This document shows, piece by piece, positions 9,761 through 22,100 of a DNA stretch of 64,000 bases. Within the stretch, counting starts at the first letter, position 1; every line of letters begins with the position of its first letter. Under the pieces are notes generated by a model that saw only the letters and a program-made list of their open reading frames with translations, did not search any database and was not told the origin of the DNA. Where the stretch lies: contig OZ022256.1 of the NCBI GenBank assembly GCA_963978905.1, forward strand, positions 29,475,426 through 29,539,425, given 5' to 3'. A program made the translations under genes and the position numbers. The stretch comes from Trichostrongylus colubriformis. Taxonomy: Eukaryota; Nematoda; Chromadorea; Rhabditida; Trichostrongylidae.

Positions 9761-11166
9761 TTGGGTTGGAGAATAATCCCCGCCGTTTTTTTACCCTCAT
9801 TTTCCACATTGTTTCCTTCATCTTTCGACAAAGCTTATATTTGTTTTCGATAGAGCTTTTTTTGCTCTACAAAACGCTACTATCTGTTTTTCGATTTCTT
9901 CGACCACCTAATATTTTTGAGGTTTGGAAATGAAGTAAGCTGAAGGCAAAAATATGGCACTTGCGCACCTCATCTTCCTCGTCTGCCATTGAGATCAAAA
10001 AATGTTGCGCATATGCTTTCGATAGAGCTTTTTCAGCTCTACAGAATGGTACTACTTTTTATTCAAATCGCTCAACGTTTTGGTGTTTTAAGACTAACAA
10101 ATGCAGTACTCGTAAAAGTGTGCACTTTCGTTATCTTCTCTTCCTCGCCTACCATCGAAATAGAAAAGAAATTTAGGTATGCATTCGATAGGACTCTTTC
10201 TGCTCTACAAAACGATGCCACTCTTCTTTTGAATTTTTTCATATTTTAGCTTATAGGAACAAGTTTCTACTTTTTTTTTCAATTGATAGTTGCGTAATGA
10301 AAATGAAACGATTTGGCAGGATGTTCTGTACTATTCGATAGAGCTCCTTTCGCTCTACAATATAGTGTTTAGGGTTTTTGCCTGAAGTAACTTTTGCCAA
10401 TTTTTAGATCATTCAAAAGTTTACGAAATCGAGCATTTTCATCATATGGCGTCGAAAATGCTCGATTTCGTCAACTTTTAAATGATCTAAAAAATGGTGA
10501 AAATTGATTCAAACAAAACCCCTTAACACTATATTGTAGAGCGAAAGGAGCTCTATCGAATAGTACAGAACATTCTGCCAAATCGTTTCATTTTCATTAC
10601 GCAACTTTCAATTGAAAATAAGGTAGAAACTTGTTTCTATAAGCTAAAATATGGAAAAATTCAAAAGAATAGTGGCATCGTTTGTAGAGCAGAAAGAGCC
10701 CTATCGAATGCATACCTAAATATTCTCTTCTATCTCGATATTAGGCGAGGAAAAGAAGATAACGAAATTGCACACTTTTGCGAGTACTGTCTTTGTGAGT
10801 CTTAAAAACAGCAAAAATTTTAGCGATTTAAATAAAAAGTGGTACCTTTCTCTAGAGCTGAAAAAGCTCTATCGAAAACATATACACATACATTTTTAAT
10901 CTCGACGGCAGACGAGGAAGATGAGGTGCGCAAGTGCCAATTTTTGCCTTCAGCTTACCTCATTTCCAATAATCATAAGCGGTTTTCAACTGCTTGTTAG
11001 ACCTCATAAATATTAGGATGTCGAAGGAATCGAAAAAGAGATAGTAGCTTTTTGTAGAGCAAAAAAAAGCTCTATCGAAAACATATATAAGCTTTGCCGA
11101 AAGATGAAGGAAACAATGTGGAAAATAGCGTTTAAAAAAACGGCGGAAACTTATTCCCCAACCCAA
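9761..11166. mobile_element. 1.4-kb palindromic TA-flanked foldback with mini-hairpins
   Basis: The whole interval folds on itself around about 10445. The left end TTGGGTTGGAGAATAA and right end TTATTCCCCAACCCAA are terminal inverted repeats flanked by TA (9759-9760 and 11167-11168), as expected for Tc1/mariner insertion. Each arm holds four copies, about 150-170 bp apart, of a small hairpin of the form CGATAGAGC-T-rich-GCTCTACA. No transposase frame is present, so it is non-autonomous. Confidence 0.85.
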
Positions 11167-11411
11167 TAGATACACCAGTGTGTATCGTTAGGTCAAAAAA
11201 TCACAAGCGTGGGCGTGCGCGATGCGACATTCAAGTACGATTTGGCGATAAATACATAAAAGCAACGCGAGGGTTTCACACCTCACGGTTCACATTTCTT
11301 CTTTCTTTTTGACAACTCTATCAAAAAATCGTCCATCGCACCTTCACACCAAAATGAAGAAACTCGCCGAAAGAATAGTGCAGGTCATTTCATACTTTTA
11401 CATTGTATCTA

Positions 11412-12300
11412 TTAGGTTGTTCCAAAAGTCTTGTAGTATTTTTTTCAATCATCACTTTTTATTTTTTTTCGTCCAACAAATAACAATTAGGCAACAACGT
11501 ATTAACCATTGTTATCGGCAACCCTCCGCCACTTTATAGGGAAATCGTTGATCCCCTTCTCCCAAAACTCTGGGTTCTGAGAGTCGAAGAAGTCGGCGAT
11601 CGCCTTTGCAAGCAAGTCATAATCAACAAATTTTCTCTTGGCCAGGAAGGATTTGAGAGGATGGGTAAGGTAATAGCCAGAAGAGGCAATGTCTGGAGAG
11701 TATGGTGGGTGGGGCAGGACATTTCATACAAGCTCCTGCATCTTGGTCTGGGTACTTTTCGCGAGATGGGAGCGGGCGTCGTCATGAAGAAGGGTGACCG
11801 CGGACTTTTCCGGCACTTTTCTCGAACATCGACGGCGAGCTGTTGGAGCTGGTGGGTGCATACAGCAGCGGTGACTGTCTCCCCTGATACCAGCACCTCG
11901 CGGAAAAGCATTCCTTCCGCGTTCCAGGACCAGCACAGTCCCAAGCGTGGTTTGTCTTCTATGTCAATCTCGCCGTTGCTGAAGCTGATGAACCAGCGGC
12001 GCACGGTCACGTAGCTCACACATCCCTTGCCCAATGCAGCGCTGATGGAGTGGCAAGCTTCCGTCGTTTCGGTGCCGCAAGACCGCTCATAATAGATGAC
12101 ACCGCGAGTTGGGTGGGTATCGACAACGGGCATTGTAGCTCTCTTAACCCCACGTGATCTGGTGGGTCAATTTATATTTCCCTAGAAAGCTTAGGGAACG
12201 TTCTACCTTATTTCTGAACCGTCTGGACCTGCCTCGAAGTGAACAAGAGTTACTGATCTTTTTTTTGGAAAAATACTACAAGACTTTTGGAACAACCTAA
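11412..12300 (-). mobile_element. Internally deleted mariner element, copy 1
   Basis: Terminal repeats TTAGGTTGTTCCAAAAGTCT (left) and its reverse complement (right end at 12300) are flanked by TA on both sides. At 889 bp it is about 400 bp shorter than a complete mariner. It shares its internal deletion with the copy at 47049-47937. Confidence 0.9.
11502..12133 (-). pseudogene. Mariner transposase relic, copy 1
   Basis: Starts with MPVVDTHPTRG and has a helix-turn-helix-like N-terminus (VSYVTVRRWFISF). It then jumps from GEIDIEDKPRLG straight to LCWSWNAEG. In complete mariner transposases those segments are more than 100 residues apart, so the part holding the first catalytic Asp is deleted. 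The second Asp is kept (HDDARSH). A frameshift follows, and the third catalytic position (SPDIASSGYYL) is Gly instead of Asp. The C-terminus, FPIKWRRVADNNG, ends at a TAA at 11502-11504. It cannot be an active enzyme. Confidence 0.85.
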
Positions 12301-12385
12301 TATTATACTTCCACCTAATTAGCCTTTCCTGTGTTGAGTAGCTCTCACTCTGGAACTGGCACGGCACCACATTGTAACAATAAGC

Positions 12386-12807
12386 TAAAGGAGTCGTCCA
12401 CGGAAAATTAGTTTCTTTGTTAGCCTTATATTTATGTTTTATTTGCCTTATAATGGACGCATGCAGAATTTCAGGCGAAAAAGTGAGAATTCGGCCAAGA
12501 TGCAGCTCCGCGAATTCTTAGCCGGGTGGGCGAGGCCTTCGTGTAAAAGCCCCGTTTCGTCATCCGCCGCGGTTGGGAACGGAGAGTAGGGCTGTTCACG
12601 TGACTTTCTGTTCCTACAATGCGTCCCCGAGCGCAGCGGACGACGGGGTGGGCATCTGCTCGGAGGCTCCGCCCACCCGGCTTATGCTTTGGGGAGTTGT
12701 ATCTTACGATTAGCCGCATTCGCATGCATCCGGCTCACATTAGGCAAATACAACATAAATATATGGGTAACATAGAAACTCATTTTCCCGTGGACGATTC
12801 CTTTAAA
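12386..12807. mobile_element. MITE family 3, copy A
   Basis: Ends are inverted repeats: CTAAAGGAGTCGTCCACGG on the left and CCGTGGACGATTCCTTTAA on the right. The interior is partly palindromic, with GCCGGGTGGGCGAGGC facing CTCCGCCCACCCGGC. The same family occurs at 34827-35238. No coding capacity. Confidence 0.75.
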
Positions 12808-13129
12808 TTAGGTTCATGCTCTTCACGATCTTCCGTGTTAAGGTTGGTCGCACCAAAATATATTGAGTGGCCCTTTTTTCGGGCTTTCAGGTCCTTTGAA
12901 GAGATGAAACTAATGCAAACACGCGGAGCATCGTGGCATTAATTAGCGTCTTGGCGTATGTGCGGTAGATTTATCAACTTTTTGAAGTGAAGCATTGGAT
13001 CAGGCCGTTCTGAAGGCCCTTTTGGTTCCGAACATTCCACTTTCTGAATTATTTTTTGATTCTTCTCTGAGACTGGCTATACCATATCAAAGTACGCTTC
13101 TCGCTCTAGTCAAGCGTAGCAGCTGTTTA

Positions 13130-13730
13130 ACGAAGTTTGACTTTTTTTTACGAAGTCTCTAAAACAAAATGGATAAACGACAGCTTCACAGCTTGTTTCG
13201 CTCCTTCTTCTCCGGCACACAAACAGCCCATTCTTAACCGTATCGTGACATGTGATGACAACCGACAATGATGTGCAGTGGTTGGGTTGGGCAGAGTCAA
13301 GACCGTAGCGGTTAGCCTCGATAGCTTGGCTGCGGTATGATCGTCTACAATTGCTCTAATCCACCATAGCTTCATGGATCCTGGCAAGACAAGTACGGTT
13401 GAAAAGTAGTTTGAGGAGTTTGCGGGAAGCATCGCGATCTGCGGATCGCACGCTCATTATAATAGGCTATTAGAAGGAACATATGTTTCTCAACGATGGC
13501 CCCATGTTGCACAAACAATTATAGAAGCGTTGAATGAGTGGGTTCACGAAACTCTGCGGGATCCACAAAATTCATTTGCGTGGCTCCACTGACTACCATT
13601 TCTTCAACCATCTGAACAGCTTCCTTCGGGAGAAACGCTTCAGGACCCAACACGATGCTGAAACGAGCATCAAAGAACTCGCCGTCTGTACAAGATTTAC
13701 ACAGCTCCGGGCGCCGGAGTAAGCAAGCCT
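13130..13730 (+). pseudogene. Decayed mariner transposase, second lineage
   Basis: Translation in shifting frames recovers the second half of a mariner transposase. It contains LNRIVTCDDN (first catalytic Asp region), a block like LIHYSFxxPGKT, HVAQTIIEALNE (after the second Asp) and STDYHFFNHLNSFLREKRF (third Asp region), then HDAETSIKE. At least three frameshifts or stops are needed, and the N-terminal third is missing. This is nearer the cecropia/Hsmar1 type than the two deleted copies at 11412 and 47049. Confidence 0.8.
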
Positions 13731-16407
13731 GCATCTTGTTTGTAGAAACATGCTGATTCTTATGATTCTCATATCGACTGATAAATCTTGTATGAGCCGA
13801 GATTTGTGTATTCAAATAAGGGGTCTAACCGCAAAACTTTTCTGACGGCCTTACTATCTACTTTTCCGGTTACTTTTCCGGTAACATGCGAAGCCAAGTC
13901 AGAGAAAAAGGATCCTATCACAAACTCATTGTAACGAGACTTTACAGCTGTGTGTGTGCTGCTTTCAGATGCGGTTACTGTGGTGTGTGTACATCGAGGA
14001 ACCATATACGCGCATCTGTGCTCTCCGGATTCCAAATCGACCACTTGCAGCCGTTTTCGCCACGTTCCAGCTCACGGTGTCACTCGCATCCCTTTTCCAG
14101 GCAAGAAACGTTACCCATAGGGTATGCTTCAAATGGTTCTTCAGCTCACTTTCAGCATGTGTTTTCAATCTACAAACACCGACATGTCTTTCTTTGTCGC
14201 TCAGCGATTGCCGCTAATGCATCTATTGAGGTGAGAAATTAGCTGGTGAAGTGGTCAAAGAAGGGTGTAGTGCTGCTCCTTTCGTGGAAGCTGCCCACTG
14301 CTGTTCACTCATGCGTTGGTGACCATTCAGAACAATGATACTCATTAGATGAGGATGATTCAGGCTCACATAGGCAACGTGATATGAAAATGTAGTTTGG
14401 AGGAATCATCCACGGAGAAGTAACTTTCTAGCTTACCCACACAGTTATGTTGCATCTGCTCACTGGGGACGGTAATCAGCGTTGCACGCTAAAAAAAAAC
14501 CCAAATGTGGTTGAGACAGTGCTCTTCAAAGCGACGTCCGAGAGGGTGGAACATCCGAGAGGGAGCGGCTACGAGGGCTCCATAGGCAAAGAGGGGCTGT
14601 TCGCTGGCACGTGTTCAGAACGCAGAACGAGGAGAAAATCAACATAGAACGCGGAAATTTGAACTGCGTTGTACCCGACAAGGGATGTGCTATTGAAGCT
14701 CGGCAAGAATTCAAACGGATTCCAGTTCCAATTTTTTGATTCCTGCTTCAAAACGAAGGTCAACTGTGAAGGAAATAACTCAGTTATTTTCGCATTTCTG
14801 TTCATGTACTATCTTAGTGCAGCGATTTTAAGAGAAGTTAGAATCCTGGAACCCCGTGAAAAATGCCCTTGAAAATCGCAGAGATATCAATATCACGATG
14901 CTAAGAGAAACGCTCCATAACGAGGCATTCTTGAGATGGTTCGTTCTCTCTCGTACATAGAAAGCGATCTCAAAACGATTTTTGAACTTTTTGACGGATC
15001 CTGTCAGATTGCCTGTTTCCGGATCACTGACAAATTTCACGCGTAGTCAACATTGAAACCGGAACTTCGCTCCAACCTTGAAGACGTAAACGAAAAAAAA
15101 ATCCAAAATTAGAAACACGATCGTGGACCTTACTTCAGATTATTCTTTAAGGAGAAATATATGGCTTATGATGTGATCATCTTCGACTTTGGTCTGATGC
15201 ATCGAGTTCTCGGAACGGAAGAATGTGTCGCTAACTACTTAGGTATTACGAACTCTTACTAGGTTACTTAGAGCTTATTTAGTGAAACATGCTTTCCATA
15301 TATGAACGCCAGGTTTGAATTAACGGTATGCGAAGCAATCCTTCGGAAGGCGCTCCTTAGCAATCTCTTATAATTCACGTAATACCTGTGTGCAGGCTTC
15401 TGAGACGAGCGAACGCTTCAATTATGCAACTGTGTAGCACTGCTATGTTCTGCAGATCCGCACGGTTCCGATGGATGATCAGCAAAACCTGTCCGCCACA
15501 CAAAAGCGAGAAGGAGAGGTGTCCCACCTCTCGAGTTTTTCACTATGTTACTATTTAGTAGTTTTTCCTCTCTTCCACACGTCTTAGCACATCCAAGTTT
15601 AATCAATATTTTCTCTATTTTGACCACAACTGCAAGTTGTAAAGGCCGCGTCACAGTCTCCTCTGCATTTTGCTACAACCACCTGTTCGTTCCTCTAAAA
15701 ATTCGACTCCAAATGACATACGGGCGTGGCTGGACAAGCACGCTGGAAGCACAATTATGAAGTGAGTAGTTCCACTGCGAGTTGCCACAGAATGTTCCAT
15801 TACTTTTCTATAGCGACATTTGCATCCAACAGTAGGTCACTGAGATATGAATACTCGTATTTTTCAACATTCCTCGTCACACTCGTATTTAACTCTATGA
15901 CGGCAATGGCCGCGCTTGAGTGAGTCGCCTTCCTGCGACATGGGCCCACATAAACAGTTGCTGGACCGCTTTGCAAGAAATTTTCAGCTTGAGGCTGGCT
16001 GAGAACGTCCGCTGCACACATTTCTGCTTGGAGCCTTCAGGCGAGACCACACGACTCCTGCACGTTAATGAACTTTGTGCAGCTCTTTCGTAAAGCTCTC
16101 CTGTAATCAAAATGATGCGAGACCAAGATATGAAGTGAAAGAAGCAGCACACAATAAGTTTTTTTCAGATGGAGGATACATGCGCTTCGGATGGTGTATT
16201 GAACAGAGCACTGCACTTATCATCGCTATTTTCCATCTTCTGTGCTTGCCCAAACCGCTTTGGTTGCTTTGGCCAGGTAGTGGAATGTATTTTCACTCAT
16301 ATATCTCATAAAATCGGTTACGCCTTCTAATCAAATCGGTCACGTTCCTTGGCACTGGGCCATTTTGAATCCATCAGATCCAGAGAACCTCTCACCAGTC
16401 CTCATAT
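13731..16407. other. Intergenic, no gene recognised
   Basis: Apart from the old repeat at 14390-14870, I see no gene model, RNA gene or strong repeat. Confidence 0.5.
14390..14870 (+). repeat. Diverged dispersed repeat, copy 2, with MITE-3-like left end
   Basis: The segment 14560-14840 matches 8080-8320. It is preceded at 14393 by GGAGGAATCATCCACGG, which resembles the terminal repeat of the element copies at 12386 and 34827. This may be a decayed relative of that family. Confidence 0.45.
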
Positions 16408-16966
16408 TTAAAGACATCATTAGGGGTAGGCAATAGTGGAGAAATCCCAAGAAGAAGTCACTCACATGGTAGTCCTGGGCCTAAGAAGGCTATCTGCGGC
16501 GAAATCCCGGTGAAAAAGCGCCCCTCCGAGCTGTAGAAGCGCTGCAAAACGGCGAAGCGTTCAGGGGCTCCGCCTCTGCCACTCAGTGGTTCCGCCTCTC
16601 GATGACGTAATTCCCGATTGATTGGGGTGAGAGCGGTCGAGGAGATGGAGTAGGATCGGGGGTTTTGCGGCGCGCTTTCGCAGTTTTAGCGTGAAGCTCA
16701 CTCAAGAAATAGATGTTGTCGTCTTTCCAAACAATTCCCCTGTGTTTACTTGGCAACATGCCAATGGAAAACTAGATCAGACTACTCCCCTCTTGACGGA
16801 CAGGTCGTCCGCTTCGAGAATCAACAGTGGAAAGGGGGTCCTATTTTTCGGGTTTTAGGCCAATTCCATCCGCTGTTTCTTCACTGTCCTATTGCTAGGC
16901 ATCTCGGCTTTCATATGCACTATTTCTTTTACTTTTCGTCCGACTTTCCCCTAATGATGCCTTTAA
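16408..16966. mobile_element. TTAA MITE family 1, copy A
   Basis: Bounded by TTAA at 16408-16411 and 16963-16966. Terminal repeats are AGACATCATTAGGGG and CCCCTAATGATGCCT. The interior matches the copies at 40823, 52095 and 55203 along most of its length. The TTAA target and short inverted ends suggest mobilisation by a piggyBac-type transposase, which is inference. No coding capacity. Confidence 0.88.
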
Positions 16967-19171
16967 TGTCTTCACTCCCGTAGACAGGGAGGGTTGCAGT
17001 TAGGACGAGGGCTCGCTGTGGTTATGGGACCCATATTAGACAACACTCTCAATTGATCTTGTGATTGCTCAGTATTCCTGCGGTCCCCATATAAATTTCA
17101 GAATGTCATGAAGTTGGCATTCTTTACTCCATACCCTCAACAGTGCTTGCTCGCTAGAGGAGAGAAAGTATTCTATTTCAGCTCTGCTTATCCAGTCATC
17201 ATACTCATTGGGACTATCAGTACTAACGATGGCAACAGCTCCAAAGCTTCTCGAAGCACTTGGCGGTAGAGTAGATCTACAGCTGGCACTCATGTTCGGC
17301 ACATACGTCTTCGGGTACTAGTCTGGTATTTTTAGTCAATAAATAGCTGGAAGATTTGAGTATGTTGGACTATGTTTAGATTCTTTTTCAACTGGATCTT
17401 CACATTTATCCTTTGGCACCATTACTGGCACCTCGAGCGCCTGTGCAGCACTTTACCTAGACTAGAGAGGAGCAGGGCGTCCAAGGATTCTGCTATAGAC
17501 GTCTGATTCAGAGGATTTGCAGCAGTGTCATTACGGGTCAACTACATACATAAGTAAGAGATTTTACGAAGCAGCGAGCCAGTCATCGAGATTTTATAAT
17601 AAAGGCATAAGCACAATCATTATCACCAGTGAAAAGTATTGTCAATGGAAACAAACCTTCCTGTAAAAATCTTACGCTCTATTGGTTGTTTGTTTGTTTG
17701 TTGAACAAAATTAGACAGGTATTCCAGTAAGTGCGCGCACTGAATCACAATCCCTGTAGATATCACATCAAAGTCTGGAATCTCATGCCACGTCTATAGA
17801 TTTGTACTTCGATAGCTAAGTCGAGAGTATTTGAGAATTATAAGCGCTTACTTTATGAAGTTCATACCTCATGTCACAGCAAAGCTGGAACCTTGATTTT
17901 TGCAGGTGATGTGGGAGATGGCACAGGGACTCTTTGGGTTATCCAGATTGATAATGTCTGATAAGATTCGATGAGGAGCGTCAGAAGGCAAAAGTCACCA
18001 AATCCGTTCTGCTTTTCGTGTTGATCATGGAGCGTTGGCACTGACACAGGTCTTTTGCGAGGTGGGACGGGGACATCAACGGTGGGTGATCAAGCTTGAT
18101 AAGGGACGATAAGATTCAATAGGGAACATCAGACAGCAAGATTGCCAAGTCTCTTTCGCTGTTTCGGCCGACAGTGGAGTGTTCACACACAGTGGGTGTT
18201 ACAGAATCTTTAATGGTGACTGATCGAAACTGACAACTGATAACGACGTAATCAATGAAAATATGATGTAGATTCTAATAGTCTTCTAGATGATTCTAGC
18301 GAGTAAACTTTTTTTTAATGCGTAACTAGCACCAACAAAATCGGCCGCTAGATTATTTGTATTCCAAATAGTTTAGCATCTTCAGAGAAATGACAACTGC
18401 CTTATGAACAATGGTAACTGTCGAACGGACCTGACGGATCTGTGATATGCAGAAATAAGTGACTGAGGTTATTATCCAACATAAAGCTTAAGCACTGAAT
18501 GCTCAGCAAATTGAAAAAGCTCACGCTGCTTTCCTACCCAACTGAATAGGATTTTCGGCGCATCGGGGTATCGGCGTATCCGCGATTTGGGATATTTGGT
18601 GATGCCACAAACCATCACATCAGTTTATTTCTATTGTGGCAAATAGCCAAAATTGCGGATGCGCCGATTCGCCAATTCTCTCAAGCCCCGAATTCGTCGA
18701 TACTCTCATTCTCTCGATCGATATGTATCTTATCTTTGACGCAAATGCACCGATGCGCTCATTTTTCCAATGGATACTTATCTCTTATTTTACGCCGATC
18801 CGCCACAAATCCTATTCGGTTTGGCATGAACGTAGCCTTAGTACTCCGATATCAGCAGGAATGTTCCTATCGCAAAACTGCGGGAAATTCCGAATAGTTA
18901 TAGATCTTTGTGGAGATACCAGTTGAGCTGGCACTCAGTACTGCGCTTATCACCGTGTCGAATAGCGCGATATGGACTTCATTGATATTAACTGGCCAGG
19001 GCTATTTCGAGATTGCAATATTTCACCAGGCGACTGGCGCAGTGTTGTGCAATAGCTCAACTGGTTTCTATATAATGTAAGTAGAAAAGAAGGGAAGCCC
19101 GTGAACGAAAGCGCGCAGCTACTGAAGTCCTTAAGAAGAATCAAGAGTACATGAACCGAAGACCACATAAG
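16967..19171. other. Region downstream of the nAChR gene
   Basis: No gene recognised. A diverged direct duplication of about 145 bp is present at 17905-18190; both copies contain a GATAAGATTCRATRRGGARC-like block. I see no AATAAA just past the nAChR stop. Confidence 0.5.
17905..18190. repeat. Diverged ~145-bp direct duplication
   Basis: Two tandem blocks share GATAAGATTCGATGAGGAGC against GATAAGATTCAATAGGGAAC and CACCAAATCC against GCCAAGTCTC. There is no coding signal. Confidence 0.45.
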
Positions 19172-22100
19172 TCAAGAATTACTGGGAAGGACTTCGAGCC
19201 TCGGGACGGCAGAAAACAAGGCGCATGTTGAGAGAAGAATGAAAAAGGAGAAAATATAAAGACAAAGTCGATCGACCACGATGGCTGCGAATTTCCAGTC
19301 GTCCTCAACATCCTTGTTTCTCTCTTTCTCTCGAATCTCAGCCGTTATCGCCTAGAAGTATTTCATATCCAGGAATGCCCGTTTGTGCAACAGAAAAGTT
19401 TGGAGGAAAGAGTGATACTCACAGATAAATGTTCGTGAATTTCGTTGAGCACAACGAGCTGAGCAACTTGCTCCTTTGTCACCTATAAACAGATTTTTAG
19501 AACATCGCTGTTGTTTAATCGTCATCGTCAAGAGGATTAAGATAATAATCACAGAAAGCGTGAAATGAGCTATCAGTTTTTGAATTACAATTAGCCACGA
19601 TAAACGAGGCTTGCTCGGGAGGACTCGTATTGTACATTCACTGTGAGCATGGTGCGGATATGGTTGACCTATTCGATAGAGCAGAATCTCAGCTCATTCC
19701 TCGTACCACTGAAAAGCGGTAATTGTGTACCCTTACGTCAAGATTTCGCAGTGCTGCGAGCGGCGTACAACGCGATACGAGCGACCTAAGGGCCTCACCA
19801 AAATGGACCCGAAGTGATTACTTCATTTGAAGCGTAAGACACAGTAATCACTCTGAGTCCTAACTGGATAAGCTTCTCGCATATCACGTGGCACTTGCAT
19901 GCCATGCGAAATCCTGCAGTGGGGCCGTTCTCATATATTGCGGCACCAGAGTTGGCGGCTGTATCCATCGGCGGCGCTGTTGCGACGCACTCTATTTATA
20001 GCTTTCAACTGAAACATACGGTATGATGATCGTGGGGAGAGCCCTAGCAAATTCGGTCGAGCATTGTAAGTAAAGTGCGCCGCAACAGTGGCAAGCGTTG
20101 GGGGTACCACTTTCGAAGCCGACGCCGCAAAGTATGAAAGCAGCTCAAAGGTGTACATCTAGAAGTGACACTTTCCCATCATAAACAACAGGCTTTTCAA
20201 TACAGCAGCTAATTGTATAATTGTAGGGACCAGGTATGCTGTTTCGCTTGTTCTGGTTCAATTTCTCGTATCTTCATTTGATTACCGGATACTCCAGCAG
20301 CACAGTGGACTGGCATATGTTGGGCATATGTTGCGATTTTAGATGATCTCATGCTTTCACAATCACAAATAGTGGATCAAACACGAGTTGTTGTGGGACC
20401 GACTAAGTTCATTAGAATGTTGCGCTATTCTTCTGTGACAGCCGGGAACTAATTAATTAATTTATTTATTAATAGTGCTTTCAAAGACAAAATCTGAGAT
20501 GGATTTGTCCGAAAAACCAGGTTGCTACGAAATTGCCTCATTGGTCGATGTTTCAACTAATAATTGATTAATTAATTAATTAATTAATTAATTATTCAAT
20601 TAATTAATAACGCTTTCAAAGACAAAATCTGATATTGAATTGTCCGAAATGCCGATCAATAAAGTTTTTTAGCAACAAATCTGTCTGGAACAGAAGAATA
20701 ATACTCAACATGCTCGGTGTCCAAGAAGAACCGAATTGGAACCTATTAGGCAACCAAAAAAGTTCGTGCGGTTTTTTCTAATTGGTTATTTCTATGCAAT
20801 GTATTAAAAAACTGAGTGGGAGGGTAACATGCTTTTAAGCTTGTTTCATGCAGAATCATTCAGTGTGTCTCATAAATTTAAGTTGTGCGTTTTGAGTTTA
20901 AAATTTTTAAGTGAAGTATGGCTGTGTCGAATGAGATTTCCAGAAGAAAATTTCTCATACCACATCAGACCCGTCCGTTCCGCTATGGTACCTTGCCCAG
21001 AAGCAGCGCATATCTTACGACAAGCTTCTGCAGCTTTGGTGCCAAGTTTCAACTCGTAAAGTAAAACAGGAGCGAATTATCTCACTCGACGCAGCCATAC
21101 TCCACTTAAAAATTTTAAACTTAAAACGCACTACTTAAACTTGTGAGACACACTGAATAATTTCGCATAAAACAAGCTTCAAAGCATACGCAATGTTACC
21201 CTCCTACCACAATCAGTTTTTTTTTTGACACATTACATGATAATAATCAATTAGAAGAAACCGCACGAACTTTTTTGGTTGCCCAATAGATTCGCTAGAA
21301 ATTTTGGAATTGGTTGTGAAATCTCTGAGGCTCAAAACTATAATCAGTTCTCATATTTAATGGAAATACTTGTAATGTTGATGCAAACTTTTCAATCAGG
21401 AATACAAGTGCTTTTGCCTCGATCTCTATGGACCACGCACGGCATACCTTCAGAAGTGTTTAAAGGCAACCAAAGGAGTTTTCGGTAGAGTGGATTCAAA
21501 ATTTATGGATGAGCATGAAAACAGAAAAGTAGTTGAGAGGACCCTTCCATTCTCTCCTGTGATTCGCCGCGCACGTCTTTCCAGACAGCCGCTTCACTGT
21601 GACGACCCAAACCAGCAGTGGCCCTCCAACGTGCTCTGCTCTCGTCGCTATCGTCTCAGCCTACCGTCAATTGCACCCGATTGGGTTCCACTATTGGCTC
21701 ATTCGTTGTTGACTTAGAACTGACAAAGACTGATGCTGCCGAACATTTGGCATGACCTTTTGTGATGAAGCAGAATTACTAGCACAAAGGCACTTCCGAT
21801 GGAGGTTCGACCATCATTGCAGGCAACTAACAGTAAGTACACCAACACATGGCTCATCAATTCGACTGATCTCAAGCCGCGGGGTATATACAGTACACCC
21901 TAAGGGGGTTAAGCGCTGTCTTCCGGCCGTCTGAGGTTCGTTCGTCACAAACTCAACTTCTACTCCCCTCCCGCCCTTTTCATCTCCTCGAGGATTTGAT
22001 CGACGCACGCAGTATCGTAAACAACAAAAGTCAGGAGAAGAAAATATCTATGGTGCCATAACTCGGCGCAGTGAAATAATGAAGTCGAGTGAAGTAGTGA

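Noticed and set aside
11661..12014. Plus-strand 117-aa frame
   Set aside because: Antisense shadow of the deleted mariner transposase.
12471..12942. GC-rich frames around 12600
   Set aside because: They lie inside MITE family 3 copy A, whose inverted GC-rich arms create open frames on both strands.
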